Part shown: positions 47,567 to 59,930 of the stretch, piece after piece
Layout of the letters: each line of letters starts with the position of its first letter
Position numbering within the stretch: position 1 is the first letter of the stretch
Assembly (NCBI GenBank): GCA_013180625.2
Contig: SNVD02013102.1
Location: 1 to 64,000 of the forward strand
Length of the DNA: 64,000 nt
Source of the DNA: Boswellia sacra
Taxonomy: Eukaryota > Streptophyta > Magnoliopsida > Sapindales > Burseraceae
Direction of reading: 5' to 3'
The notes under the pieces: generated by a model
The model's database searches: none
Told to the model about the DNA's origin: nothing
The model's input: only the letters and a program-made list of their open reading frames with translations
Made by a program: the position numbers and the translations under genes

Positions 47567-49025
47567 TCAGCTGCCAACAAGTTCTGCGATAATTTCCTCT
47601 AAGTTCTTATCGGAGCTTCCACCATCATCTACTGCCTCTTTGGTCAATTCCTTCCATCTCCGGGAATTCCTTCTTATATCCTTTGCTCTTTCTCCTTCCA
47701 TGACTTCCACGATACATTTCTCTATCTCCTCTCTTGTCACAATTCCTTTTTCATCTATTGTTACTCTAATCCCAACTTTCCACACATCTGCAACAAATTT
47801 TGCATTAGTTGTTTGATCAATCCATTGAGGCATTGCCACCATCGGCACGCCCAAACTCAGAGACTCCAGAGTGGAGTTCCAGCCGCAATGTGTCATGAAA
47901 CACCCCACTGACTTGTGAGCTAAAACTTCCAGTTGAGGACTCCAACTCACTATAAGACCCTTCTCGGATATGATTTCCTCAGAGAAGTTGCCAGGTAGCT
48001 TTTCTTTTTCCGACTCCCTGACTACCCACAAGAAGTAGCAGTTACTTCTCTTCAGCCCCCATGCTAGTTCCTCCATCTGCTCTTCTCCCAGTGTAGCCAT
48101 GCTTCCGAATGATACATAAACGACAGAGTCAATTTCCTTTGAATCTAGCCATGTCATGCTTGCATCTCTGATGGGTTTGAAAAGGCTGAGGCCGTAATCT
48201 TTGTCATTCTCCAAGCGCTTGTCCAAGTATATTGATGGAATTGTTGGTCCAACGCTCTTGACTTTGCAGTGACTCGCCATCCATTTCATTACCTAGAGGA
48301 AGCTAGCAGCGTCTTTAATAGATTAGGAAGAAAATGAAATTGTCTACATTAATTAATAAATGCATTAAGGGTTCTTAAGTTACCTCTTCTTCTAGCTCAT
48401 CAAAAGTGTTGCACAAGATCCATTTTGGTTCACTAATATTTGAAATTTGATTCACAAGGGTACCTCTTAGAGAATGATAAGAGGCGCTTTCATAAATTGG
48501 TGATGGTAGATCATTTTTCCCTAGCAGTGGCAGCGAAGGCAACGATACCGTAGACCCTTCTGAAGGAACTTGCAATGTGCCATGATAAAAATGATAGAAA
48601 ATTGCATTAACTGCCCAAGATTGAGTGAAAAATGGAGCTCCATCAAGGCCATATCCTCGGACTACGTCTAATATCCATGGCATAACTGAGTCGTAAATAA
48701 CAAGCTTAACCGGATATCCAAAGCTTTTGTTCTTTTCAACGAGTTCGGCTAGGCTTTGCCGAAATGCAACTTTGAAGCGTTCCTCAAAATTTTCCAAGTT
48801 TTCTGCACTTACTCCTGCATCAAACCCATCGGAAATTGCCTCAACGTTGATGGAGCTGCTTTGTTCATGCATGGATATGCAAGACGATTTGGGGATGATT
48901 AGGGTTACTTTAAGGCCTTTTGAGACAAGACGCTTAGATAATTGGAGCATTGGGTTTATATGACCTTGTAGTGGGAAAGGAACTACAAGGATTTGAATGT
49001 CTCTACCTCTGTGCTTCTTCTCCAT
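47567..49025 (-). CDS. UGT74-type UDP-glucosyltransferase, intact (copy D)
   Basis: The best-preserved UGT here: a predicted cytosolic enzyme that glucosylates a small acceptor from UDP-glucose. Exon 1 is 49025-48384 (214 codons), the intron 48383-48293 (91 bp, GT...AG), exon 2 48292-47567 ending LVGS and stop, giving 455 aa, the usual UGT74 length. The likely catalytic pair is His22 in GHINP and Asp112 in VIYDS. The PSPG box at residues 331-374 is fully canonical: WSPQLEVLAH, THCGWNSTLE, LGVPM, MPQWIDQ with terminal Gln. Compared with copy C it has one extra residue near 320 (EEIISEKG) and a much shorter intron. The acceptor cannot be predicted; salicylate, auxin-type acids and triterpenes are possibilities within the family. 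Its flank resembles that of copy B. Confidence 0.93.
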
Positions 49026-49248
49026 TTTCCCTTAAATGGTGTTTTACAAAACCTGCATATACAACACATTTATAGAACCAAATATCTATTAACAAATTTA
49101 ATAGTGAAGATAATGCCAAATATCCAAGGACAAAGAGATTATTAAATCTGTTAATTTCAGCTTAGAATAAATCAACTAATTCAATTATCTTCATCAATTT
49201 AAACTTATTCTAAATGTCTAATCATGAGTAAATAAGAAATTAAAATTA

Positions 49249-49324
<76 letters not shown>

Positions 49325-49952
49325 ATTGCTTTAAAGAGATTGTGTGTCTTTATGGAAAATAATAAGGAGATCCAATAGCATTTTAGTGAGGATTAACTTT
49401 CTTAAGAATTAGGATCCTCTCCTAATCTTAGCTTCATCTTAGCTTTTGCAGATCTTATGCCACGTGAATTTTATTGATTTTGAGTGGTTGAGATCCATTA
49501 TAATCTCTTTTCTCTTTGATGTATTTTGTATTAACCACCAATTGTGTGCTTGTATTTTGCTCAGGTGAAGTTCAGATTAGGAGAGAATCCTGGTCCCTTC
49601 CTTAAACCAGCACTATCGACAACAAATTTGCCTCGGCAAGGAGAAAGATGCCTACATGTCGGCCAATAGGAGAAAGCAAAAAAATTTGAATATCATTAAT
49701 TGCTTGTGTTCAAAATTAAGTATGAAAGCCGCCTTGATTCACATCACTGCTTATGTAACAAAACTTGGACAGATGCATTGATCTTGATTTTGCACTGATT
49801 TTTAAGAGTGAATATTTAATCTATATAAAACCGAGCAAGCATAGGTAGAGCTTTAAATTTGGCTCTATTACATTCATCTACCAAATTATTGCTGTATTAT
49901 TGTGGATGAAGCTTGGATTGGAGCAATGTGGTTAAAGAGATTTTGTTGTAAA
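49026..49952 (-). promoter_or_regulatory. 5' flank of UGT copy D with long (AT)n
   Basis: The first 200 bases resemble the flank of copy B. A (AT)n tract lies about 230 bases from the ATG. The shared UGT-cluster modules (CATCACTGCTTATGTAACAAAACTTGG near 49742, GGTAGAGCTTTAAATTTGGCTC near 49846) lie about 720-820 bases upstream. No certain TATA box was picked. Confidence 0.4.
49252..49322. repeat. (AT)n microsatellite, about 35 units
   Basis: The longest uninterrupted dinucleotide run in the window, in the 5' flank of copy D. Confidence 0.97.
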
Positions 49953-50125
49953 GTGCTACTACACTTACAAACTATTTATACCAATTAGAGTACATTATTA
50001 TATTACCACCACATCATTCATCTTAAATAATTAATTTGTTATTACTATTTCTTTAAGTAATGATATCATACCATGTGAATTTATATGAAAGAGTTTATAT
50101 AAGAAATTTGTAAGAGTAGTATTAC
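49953..50125. mobile_element. Small MITE, related to the one at 16434
   Basis: GCTACTACACTTACAAAC on the left is mirrored by AAATTTGTAAGAGTAGTATTAC on the right. The TTTATATAA and TTTGTAAGA wording matches the 16434 element. Confidence 0.45.
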
Positions 50126-50887
50126 TCTTTATTGTGATTAAATTTTTAAAGTAATTAAGGTTAAAAAAGAAAGTAATAGAAAAATTAAATAACCATTTGA
50201 CCCAAAAGTATAAGCTCTTAGGTATGAGTCCAAGATTAATGTACGTCTGAAATGCATATCTCATCTAAAACTTCTCTTAATGTAGAAGCTCCACAACCAT
50301 TTTGTTACATGAAGACATAACTTTGCACATATCATTGCCATATGATTGATTGGAATTAGCGATATCCACTCTCCAAGGGCCTGTACTTAGGTTCATATAT
50401 ATCGTAAGGCAAAAATATTGCCATATTTGGAGTGCAATAAAAATACATTAAATTCATCTGCATGGTGGATTAAGATTTCTTGATTAGATCATTTTTGATA
50501 AGGGAACGAATATTCCCGTATTATAATTATAGAATCACCTTATATTTGCAATAATTGTATGATTGAATATGAAGACTCAAGTACATTAAGTACTAAGTAA
50601 GCCACTCTGTTACTTTCCTTGAAAACCCTATTGGCATGATGAATATCATACACATAGACAAATCTAAAGAACCAAAAGAATATTATTTTATCGACCAAGT
50701 TGCCCAACCATTCATGTTATGTAGAATAAGATTTGTTTATCCAATGAAAAACTAGGGTTCAGAAAAAAAATTGACAATCAGCACGATAATGAGAGAATAA
50801 TTTTAAGTAATAACGTAGTTGTGTAAAGAAGTGAAGCTCCAAAATCATTGGTCTTATAACTTTCAGTACTCTACAGCCTAATTTAAG
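50126..50887. other. AT-rich intergenic DNA, no gene seen
   Basis: Only short frames; no repeat or domain recognised. Confidence 0.4.
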
Positions 50888-51073
50888 TGACAAGAAACAA
50901 CTGGTCAACCTATGACAGGAAGAATGTTAGGAGAGCTCCGTCGGCTTGTCGCTTAATTTTTTTTAATATTTTTCTTTTTAATGACAAGAAGCACCTGGTC
51001 AACTTATGAGGAGGTAGAATGTTAGGTGAGCCTGATGGGCTTGTCACTTTTTCTATATTTTTCTTTTTAATGG
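50888..51073. repeat. Tandem duplication, unit about 93 bp
   Basis: A unit from (A/T)GACAAGAAxCACCTGGTCAAC through GAATGTTAGG and CGGCTTGTC to TATTTTTCTTTTTAA occurs twice in succession. Confidence 0.85.
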
Positions 51074-51208
51074 AAGATTGTTTTAAAATGTGCATATATG
51101 ATTAAGTTTTACGTACTAATCTAAATTTATAATGTGTCCATTAATACATCAACTCTTTGTAATTAACAAAATATATAATTAATTAATAATAAGATTGGAG
51201 CTATAAAA

Positions 51209-51598
51209 TTAACTTGTAATTGCAAAGTGATTATCTTCAGTCATGATCAAGGCACGGGAGATTTGCTCGAGGTACATCTGAAGCTCCGTGATTGGGGTCT
51301 CAGAGGGAGTTGTAGCATGGTCCGTATTAACAGCTGTGTTGAAGCAAGAAATTCGCTTGACTAAAAGGGACACGTGTCTGCAATCTGACACATATGACAA
51401 ATTATAAATACTGCTGCACAAAGAATAGCCCCCAGGACTTTGACAAAGTCCCCTTAAAAGAACAAGTAGTAAATCAAGATCTATCAACTTGTACTTTCTA
51501 GAAACATCTCTTAACTTGCCAGACAAAAACATGACGAAGTTACAAAGATGGCAACACTGGCAAATCAAGATCTCTATGTCCCAAAAGCCATCAGTGAA
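51209..51598 (-). other. 119-codon open frame, possibly an old exon
   Basis: The frame reads with mixed codons and few homopolymers, unlike the AT-rich DNA around it, and continues upstream of its ATG to about 51598. Segments such as LDLLLVLLRGLCQSP, NTDHATTPSETPITEL and YLEQISRALI look protein-like, with a Cys-rich start. I do not recognise the family. No splice-linked neighbour exon was found, so it may be a gene fragment. It could equally be chance. Confidence 0.3.
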
Positions 51599-52990
51599 TG
51601 TCTAATTTCTTGAGAAACAACGGAAAAGGAGATGATGAAGAGAATTGGTTGAAGCCTCGTTGTAAGTTACAAAGAAGCTCAGCAGCGATATAAAATTGGA
51701 CAATATTAACTTTTAGTCTTTTCTTACTAAATATGCCATCTAAATCCATAGAAAATAAAGCTTGTTTATGGATTTTATTATGCTATTATTGATCGTTTTA
51801 TTTCCCATGCATTACACGAGATGAAAGTTCGTTGCTAGATATTAATTTCCACGAAATTTTGCAAGTGCTAAATGAACGGTTTGACTATATTCTTTCATTT
51901 TCAGTCATTGAAACAGTTATACATATATAATCAGACAATTTTATGAGCATAAATATAACGTCATTCTTTTTTTAAATGAAAAACTGATTATAATGGGGAT
52001 GAATAAGTTGGATTTCCTTTATAAAATATGCATTGAAAGCTGGCTTCTTATAAACAAATAGTGTGTTATTTTTCTCTTTTTTAAATGTTGTGATTGTTAA
52101 AATAGGAAATGTTATTCCTATTAGGATAATAATTAATTATGAATTGTTGATTGTTTATGATTTGGATTTATCTCGACTGTAGGATCGTTTCTACTTTCCT
52201 ACTGTTTTAGGAAAACTTTAACTATTTTTGTGCTATATTTTTATTACATTAGGATCAGTAATTCTACTAGTTTTGGATTGTAGCAGTACAAATAATGTCT
52301 TTTATGGCAAAGGTGAATCTGTAGGTGGGCTAGCCTAGACTGTAGCTCGGGATGGTTTTTCTCAAACAAATCACGAAGTTCTAATATTATTCAAAAACAC
52401 CCTTAAGATAAATAATGAGTATAATGATTTAATTTCTTCAAACGCGTACTTCACCACTTTTTAAGATTTCCAGCTCTTCCCCCACTTGTAACTTTCTCAA
52501 AACTTAACCAAGCCAACTATTTATATATATTTTTTAATATTTTCTCCAATGACATCTCATTTTATGACTTAAAAAATTGGGTATTAAAAGGTGAGTTTTT
52601 GACTCTTACCTGCGGACTAAAGCTTGCATAACGTAACTATTTATTTTATGTAATTATTTTAAGATTTGGGTTTATAGAGATTTGATTTTAACATCTTATT
52701 AAATGAGTTTGATAAATTAATTTATACATAATATATTGTCTAAGATATTAGAATTTTTTTTTAACTGTCTAGTATTTGTTTTGAGTTAGGTTTTTCTAAT
52801 ATAGATTTGATTTATAGGTTTTACTAATCAATTTCATGTATTATTCATAAGTTTTAATAAATTGATTTTGTTGTAGAATATTGTATAGTGTAAATTATTA
52901 GGAATTATAGTTTGAAAATGAAGTATTTAATTTGGGTTATGCTTTTGTCATATGGATTCCATTCTAATTTCAAGATTTAGTTTTAATGTA
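51599..52990. other. AT-rich intergenic DNA, no gene seen
   Basis: No open frame of note, no transposon ends recognised. Confidence 0.4.
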
Positions 52991-52998
52991 TTATTTTA

Positions 52999-55542
52999 GG
53001 AATTAGCTACAATACATCCTATATATTGATACATCCCACTTTTGGGGGAAAAAATAAATTTGTATCATGTTCAAGGACCGTATAACAAATAAATAAATAA
53101 AAATTTTAACCTGTGATAGCAGGTTATACATTTATATGCTTTTGTTTTATAAAAACATTTTAATTATTTTTTAATTTTTAATTACTTTAATGAAAGTTGA
53201 TTAAATAATTAAATATTAAACATATAAACTTGCTTAGCATGTAATTGAATTATTAAAAAGAGAAGACAACTTCTTATAAAAAAACATTTCTTATAATTAA
53301 CTATAAGTTTTAAAAAAGTATAATTTTTATAAGTTATTTTAATTTGATAATTTAGTTTTGATTCTATCACAAAATAAAGAGAATTAATTGATTGAGGAGC
53401 ATTATTGTATCATGTTATAGTTTTATGCTTTCTATTGTATTTTATTTTGATTTGTCACGAGTTTCACGTTTAATTTCACAAGTTAATAGTTAGGTTTGAC
53501 AAATTCATCATTCCATATTACAAGTGCTCATATGATTACGAGTTGAAGGTTTGATTTTACTAGTTTTAGGCATTATGTTGCAACTTTTATGCTTCTTGTT
53601 TCAATCTTGGTTAACCTTGTAATGAGTTTTATATTTTATTTTGCAAGTTAACATAAGGTTTTACAAGTTCATCATTCTTTGTTACAAGTTCATGCATGAT
53701 TGTAAGTTGAAGGTTTGATTTTACTTGGTGTCATGTTGCAACTTTTATGTTCATTGTTACCATCTTGGATAACATTTTTACGACTTTCATGTTTTATTTT
53801 ATAAGTTAACTTTGGGTTTTATAAGTTCACCATTTCATGTTACAAGTCTATATATGATTGCAAGTTGAAGGTTTGATTTTACTAGTTTTATATGTCATGT
53901 TACAATTTTTATGTTCCTTGTTTCAATCTTGGTTAACTTTGTGACAACTTTCATGTTCTATATTACAAGTTAATGTTAGATTTTACAAGTTCATCACTTC
54001 ATATTACAAGTCCATGTATGATTATAAGTTAAAGGTTTGATTTTACTAGTTTTCAGGTGCCATGTTGCAACTTGTATGCTCCTTGTTACAATTTTGGTTA
54101 ACCTTGTTGCGAGTTTCGTAAGTTAATGTGAGGTTTTACAAGTTCGTCGTTTCATGTTACAAGTCCACGTATGATTGCAAGTTGAAGGTTGGATTTTACG
54201 ATTTTTAGATGTCATGTTGCAACTTTTATACTCTCTGTTAAAACCTTGGTTAATCTTGTTGGAAGTTTTATGTTGTATTACAAGTTAACGTTAGATCTTA
54301 CAAGTTCATCGTTCCATATTACAAGACTATGTATGATTGCAAGTTAAAGGTTTGATTTTACTAGTTTTAGGTGTCATTTTGCAACTTTTATGTTCATTGT
54401 TACCATCTTGGATAACCTTGTTGCAATTTTCATGCTTTATCTTACAAGTTAATGTTAGTTTTTACAAGTTTATTGTTCTGTGTTATAAGTCCATATATAA
54501 TTGTAAGTTAAAGGTTTAATTTTTCTAGTTTTAGGTGTCATGTTGCAACTTTGATGTTCCTTGTTACATTCTTGGTTAATATTGTTGCAAATTTCATGTT
54601 GCAGTTTATATGTTGACATTGGGTTTTACAAGTTCACGTATGATTGTAAGTTGAAGATTTGATTACTAGTTTTAGATGTCATATGGCAACTAAGACTTTC
54701 TTAATTACAACTTTGATGATCCTTGTTGCAAATTTCATATCATGTTTTACAAGTGAATGTTATTTTCTACAAGCTGAGTTCCTTGCAACAAGTTATCATT
54801 TAGTTGCATGTTAAATGCTTTTAATTTGCTACTTTTGGGTGTTAGACTGTGACTTCAATGTTGGTTGATACAATTTTGGTTAATCCTTTTATAGATTTTA
54901 TTTAACATTTTTCGATTAAACTTTATGTTTAACAAGTTCATTGTTTCTTGCTAATGTCTTGTTTGATTGCAAGTTTAAAAATTTGATTTTACTATATTTA
55001 GGTGTTCTCTATTTTATTGGTGAGAAATCACTATCGCTATTTTAAATTATTAAAAATATATTTTTTCTCAAATTATTATTGTATTGTGTATTAATTTCCA
55101 AGTTGTTGGCTATTTGCTATTTGTGAAAATTCAACTAATTGGTAAAATTGTTTTCTCCTAATCTAGAATATAATTATCAATGAAAATTAAGTGATTTACT
55201 TTTTAAAGTATTATACAGTAATGTAATTATGTCTATGATGATATTGCATTTTAGTTGAGTTGTAAAATAATTTATAACTCTAAAGTATTTTAGAATAAAG
55301 GAAGTTTAAACAATATAGATTATGAGATATTTGTAGTTTTTATTAAGATTAACATAATTTCTCAATTGAAGTAGTAAAATATTTTCAATTAGCTCTATAT
55401 AAACTTACATAAATTAAATGTCATCATTCCAGTTAATTTATAATTTTTATGCCATTTATATTTACAATAAGTTTAAATTAACATAAATTACTAATTTATA
55501 TTACTAGTGACATTATTATTTTAAATGGTAATACAAGAACAA

Positions 55543-55575
<33 letters not shown>

Positions 55576-56731
55576 AAATGTAATTGACAATAATATATTT
55601 ATCTATATAATTACATTGTAGCAAAAATTTGAAAATGTTAAACTATTTCTATTTAATAACTATGAATATTTATTCAGATTTAAATTAAAAGATTTTAAAA
55701 AAATTACAATCTGTATTCAGATTTATCATAAGATATTATAATGAAAAGTTTATAAATTTTTTTTAATGTTATAGAGTGGTAATTTTAGCAGTTAATTTAG
55801 TTTTATTGTAACTCACAAGTGTAGTCGTAAATAAGAGTTAGTATAATGAATTAGGCTCTTTTTCACAAAATTATGTTACAATTTTTTTTTATGTCAGTAA
55901 AAATTATGGTTTTATGAAATTCCAAAACTCCCTATGTTTTGTATTTTTAAACTACATCTCATCTTGTTTTGCGAGTCTATCTTTTTAAATTCACTGTTTT
56001 CTAATTTCATTTTTTTCTTGAAGATATTGATCATCTAAAATTTCCTCATTCTACACTATAAATAAATATTTTGAATCCATACGTCAAAATCTGATTACAT
56101 TGAACTGTACTTACAAGTGTCTATCCTGATTGACATTATCAATATTGAATAACGTTTTTGTTTGCTAGATTTCTGAATTTAAGAAGGCTCCTAGATATTT
56201 TAATTTTCTTGACATATAATTTTAATTTTGAATTTGTAATTGTAAGTTTTCATTTCATTGTCTTATTATTCTAGTTTAATTGGATTCATTAAATTGACAT
56301 GTTTGAATTATTTTCTTGTGAAGATTAATTGTTCGATAAAATGCCAAACTTTATATAAGTTACTCGTTTATTATATTTTTTATTATTTTTAGAAGATATG
56401 AAAGCTTTATAATGATATTTGTAGTCATGCTTGCTGGAAGTAATAATAGGCGACTTTTGTTTTTAACTTTTTTTTTATTCTCATGATTTCAGTGAAGGCT
56501 GGTATAACCGGACGTGTATTAGCATGAATGTTTTAGGGATTTGATAATACCAATTTTAATTTATGCAAATAAAAAAATGCTTTATAAAACTAGTCAAACC
56601 GGTTGCCTTGTTTTAATTTTTTTGTATTGTAAAATAAATTAATTTCAATAAGAGTCTTCTATTATTTTTAATATTATTTTATACCCAAAAAAGGGCTATA
56701 TCAATACATGGGATGTATTGTAACTAATCCC
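52999..56731. mobile_element. TIR element of 3.7 kb with an internal tandem array
   Basis: The left end GGAATTAGCTACAATACATC is mirrored by the right end, whose reverse complement is GGGATTAGTTACAATACATC. Agreement continues about 50 bases through TATTGATA and CCC...TTTTGGG. Flanks TTATTTTA (52991-52998) and TTATTTTT (56732-56739) agree at 7 of 8 bases. The long TIRs suggest a MULE-like origin, though an 8 bp duplication also fits hAT. There is no transposase. The interior holds an array of about 161 bp units and AT-rich DNA, including a (TA)n run near 55545. Confidence 0.75.
53450..55010 (+). repeat. Tandem array, about nine units of about 161 bp
   Basis: The block GGTGTCATGTTGCAACTTTTATG recurs at about 53569, 53730, 53892, 54057, 54210, 54371, 54535, 54677 and 54837, mostly 160-165 bases apart. 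Between them come CTTGGTTAACCTTGTTGC, TTACAAGTTAA, GGTTTTACAAGTTCATC and GATTGCAAGTTGAAGGTTTG in fixed order. The TTACAAGTT core is itself repeated several times per unit. The open frame at 54337-54519 is a shadow. Confidence 0.9.
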
Positions 56732-56739
56732 TTATTTTT

Positions 56740-57302
56740 GGGTTTGGTTAAATTGATTGTGATGAAATAATATGTGTAAAAAATTATATATTTGGAAACA
56801 TTTTAATATATTTTTAAATTTTAAATTTCTTATTAATAAAATTTTCGTGCATCCATTCTCCCAATTAACTTTAGCACAATCTTAAAAAGAAAAAAAAAAA
56901 ATCTTAGATCCACCCATGTTTTATACTACTTTGCCATAACATTCAAAGCTCTAAAAAAGGGTGTGGAGTCCCAAGTGAGAAATAGAGAAAATTCTCCAAA
57001 TTATGTTAAGTGTTTCTTGAAGAGAATGTTTTTACCTCATAAATCTTGAATGTCTTCTTTTGCAAATCTATTTTTTTCTCTATTTGTTATTTCTTTGTGT
57101 AATATTTTGAGCCTATCGTTTTGCACTTGATTGTGTGTTTGACGTTATATTCCTCAACCATATAAATTTAATTACTTAAATAACCATGCATAATTTAGAA
57201 GACAACTTTCATATTATTTATAGATACAATTAATCTTCTAATGGAAGGTGTTTTGATGGATCCAAGATTATCCAGGATTTCTCACTTCTAAAATAAAAGT
57301 AA

Positions 57303-57309
<7 letters not shown>
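56740..57309. other. AT-rich intergenic DNA, no gene seen
   Basis: No coding or repeat structure recognised. Confidence 0.4.
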
Positions 57310-57344
<35 letters not shown>

Positions 57345-57355
57345 TATATATATAT
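57310..57355. repeat. (AT)n microsatellite, left of a MULE
   Basis: An AT run interrupted once. It continues on the other side of the inserted element at 58258-58315. Confidence 0.9.
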
Positions 57356-58257
57356 GGGATAATTTCAAAAACTACCCTTAAGTTTTGGCTTAATATCAAG
57401 CAGAAACCATCTATGCATTTTTAATCAATAACACCCTTGAACTTTAATTCAAATAATCAACAGTATTAAAAAAGACACATATACCCCTCTTCTTATATGT
57501 TTGCATATAGTTGAAATTACATAAGTCAAACATTGTAATAAAATGATCGAAATACCCATAAACTGTATAAAAATATTATTAAATAAGATAAAGCACATGG
57601 GCTATAAAAGTAAAAAATATCCTTAATTGAAGTTCAATTTGAAAAATAAAAATTGCATGACCGTTGAATCAACCATTTTTTTAATTGTTTTAAGAAACTG
57701 AAAAGTCTCAATCATTTTTAGGGACTTAATAACAAAGTGTCTTTTTAAGGACCCAGTCACAAGGTGAAAAAAATGGTTGTTTATGTAGTGTCTCACCTTC
57801 ATAAAAAAATTTCTCACTTTTAGCTTCTTAAAAAAATTTTAAAAAATGGTTTTAAAAGATTGGATGCAGTGTCTCATCTTCGTATACTATTTTTTAAAAA
57901 AATAAATAATTTTTTATTTTTTTCAAAAAAAGTATAATCTTCGTATCCAACGGTCATGCAATTTTCATTTTTCAAATTCAACTTCAATTAAGGGTATTTT
58001 TGACTTTAATAACCCATGTGCTTTATCTTGTTTAATAATATTTTTATAAAGTTTATGGGTATTTCGGTCATTTTATTGTAATGTTTGACTTATATAATTT
58101 TAACTATATGTAGCATGTGAGAAGAGGGGTATATGTGTCTTTTTCAACACTGTTGATGATTTGAATTAAAGTTTAAGGGTGTTATTGATTAAAAATGCAT
58201 AGATGGTTTTTGCTTGATATTAATCCAAAACTCAGGGGTAGTTTTTGATATTATCCC
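57356..58257. mobile_element. Fold-back MULE-type element, 902 bp, TIR about 310 bp
   Basis: The ends GGGATAATTTCAAAAACTACCC and its inverted partner, ending ATTATCCC, start arms of about 310 bases each. These include CATCTATGCATTTTTAATCAATAACACCC, GAAATACCCATAAAC and CACATGGG blocks. Only about 280 bases separate the arms. It sits in an AT microsatellite, so the target duplication cannot be told from the repeat. The terminal GGGATAATTTC is shared with the MITE at 8007, but the rest differs. Confidence 0.85.
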
Positions 58258-58277
58258 ATACATATATATATATATAT

Positions 58278-58315
<38 letters not shown>
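58258..58315. repeat. (AT)n microsatellite, right of a MULE
   Basis: An AT run with two interruptions, the counterpart of the run at 57310. Confidence 0.9.
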
Positions 58316-58318
<3 letters not shown>

Positions 58319-59558
58319 ATTCACATGAATAATGTGTCAGCATTACTGATTTGATCATTGTTATTGAAGCTTGCAATGAGATTTTCTTATATAAAAATAA
58401 ATAAAACTAATTTTGCCAGAATATGAAATTAAAAAATAAAATTTTGAATTACTTGACTTTCAGTATGCAACATTCAAGATTTGTTCTTTATTATTATTCT
58501 TCCTTCGCATCGCATAGGCTGTTTAGCACTTCCGAGCCCTGACCCAAAGTCTGCTTCTTCGATAGGCCAAAAATGTTCGGGGTAATTTTGTACTTTCGGA
58601 TGGTCATTCGTTAATGCACTTGGTTGACTGTCAGTTTTTAATTTCAATTAAGACCTTAGGGTGATCACCCCCAACCCAATTTTTTTTATATGAATTCCTT
58701 ATCACAAGAATTTATTTCAAATTAACAAATGATTTCTATTTTATCTTTTCGGTTATTTTTTTTATTAGCTTGAAATTCAATGCTTTATGTTCGCTGAATT
58801 GGAGAAAACCCTACGCATTTGAGTTTCTTTTAATTAATTAATTAATATTATTATTATTATTATTTTTTGGGTTTCAGGGTCCGAATGGATGGAAGTTTTG
58901 CTAAGGACCTGCTAAGGAACTCTACTCTGAAAGTTTGCAGTTACCAAAAATAGAACTGGATTCTACTTCGGTTATCAATGGTAAATTTCATATATGATGT
59001 AAATTCTTTCTAGTTATTAACTAATTAACTGTTTTTGTTTCTTACCAGATAAGAATTTACAGGAAATGTTTTAGCAGTTAGTTTACGTGTTAAGTATCAA
59101 AGAATTAAGACAAAATTTATCAGTTTCCGGGCATTAAAGGAGAACAGCAAGAAGATTTATCAGATGTGGTTATGGTACACTATCCACATTTTTAGGACTA
59201 AGGTTAATTTTCATCAAGGTCTCTAAATTTGCATTTTCTTAAAAGAAAATTCAAAATATTAAGTAATTAATTATTTTTTATGTCTGACTTTTTTTGAAGT
59301 ATTTTCATTTTTAATGGTAGCCTAGCCATGGAATGAGTAAAGGAGTGGAGAAACTCGGATAATCTACATTTGCATTATCATGTGGTGCATGTCTCCTTGT
59401 TTTTGATTTGTTTGGACTCTGTTGGGCATTCGGGTTGTTGCCTGTTGGAAAGGATTTGGGGAATTTTTGGGACATCCAAGTTACTGTTTACATAATTTTG
59501 GATCTTTTCTGGTACTTTTATGTAAAAAGCAGCTAATGAATTATGCTACATTTCTGTT
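58316..59558. other. Intergenic stretch with an exon-like segment
   Basis: 58878-58980 follows a TTTCAG acceptor and ends at a GT donor (58981). It reads with few homopolymers: in one frame a stop is followed by GPAKELYSESLQLPKIELD, and in another an ATG opens 16 codons before a stop. A second possible acceptor at 59047-59048 precedes DKNLQEMF and then a stop. It looks like a decayed multi-exon gene on the plus strand, but I cannot name it. Confidence 0.25.
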
Positions 59559-59930
59559 TATATAAGTATTGAAAATTCAGGTCCTTTATATATTTATATA
59601 TAAATCTTGTTTGATAAGAGGTTGGCTGTCTTCTCTTTGGGAGAGAAAAAAAAATGACCCAAAAACATTTTCGGTGGAGAAACCGTTAAGAGTATATATA
59701 TCCTAATCTTCTCTTGTTAATTTGTTTATCATTTTTGGCATCAACAAATAAAATATACTGCATATGTTCAATAAGGCTGTGACAATTAATCAATTAGTTT
59801 ATTAAACGCACTACTGGGGAAGTTACAAGATGAATAATGAAAAGCACAAACAAACGGAGAAGTTTTACGTCAATGCTTATCTCACAAAACTTTGACAGAT
59901 GTTGGGGCCAACTTTCAAAATAATTTTGAG
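59559..59930 (-). other. UGT-cluster 5' flank without a gene
   Basis: In order and wording it parallels 12480-12840 upstream of copy C: CAGGTCCTTTATAT, CATATGTTCAATAAGGC, GTGACAATTAATC, then ATGCTTATCTCACAAAACTTTGACAG. No UGT exon lies to its left, where a minus-strand gene would be expected. It is a relic of another cluster unit. Confidence 0.5.

Noticed and set aside
54337..54519. 60-codon hydrophobic frame as a small membrane protein
   Set aside because: It lies wholly in the 161 bp array; equivalent frames in the neighbouring units are broken, so it is a by-product of the repeat.
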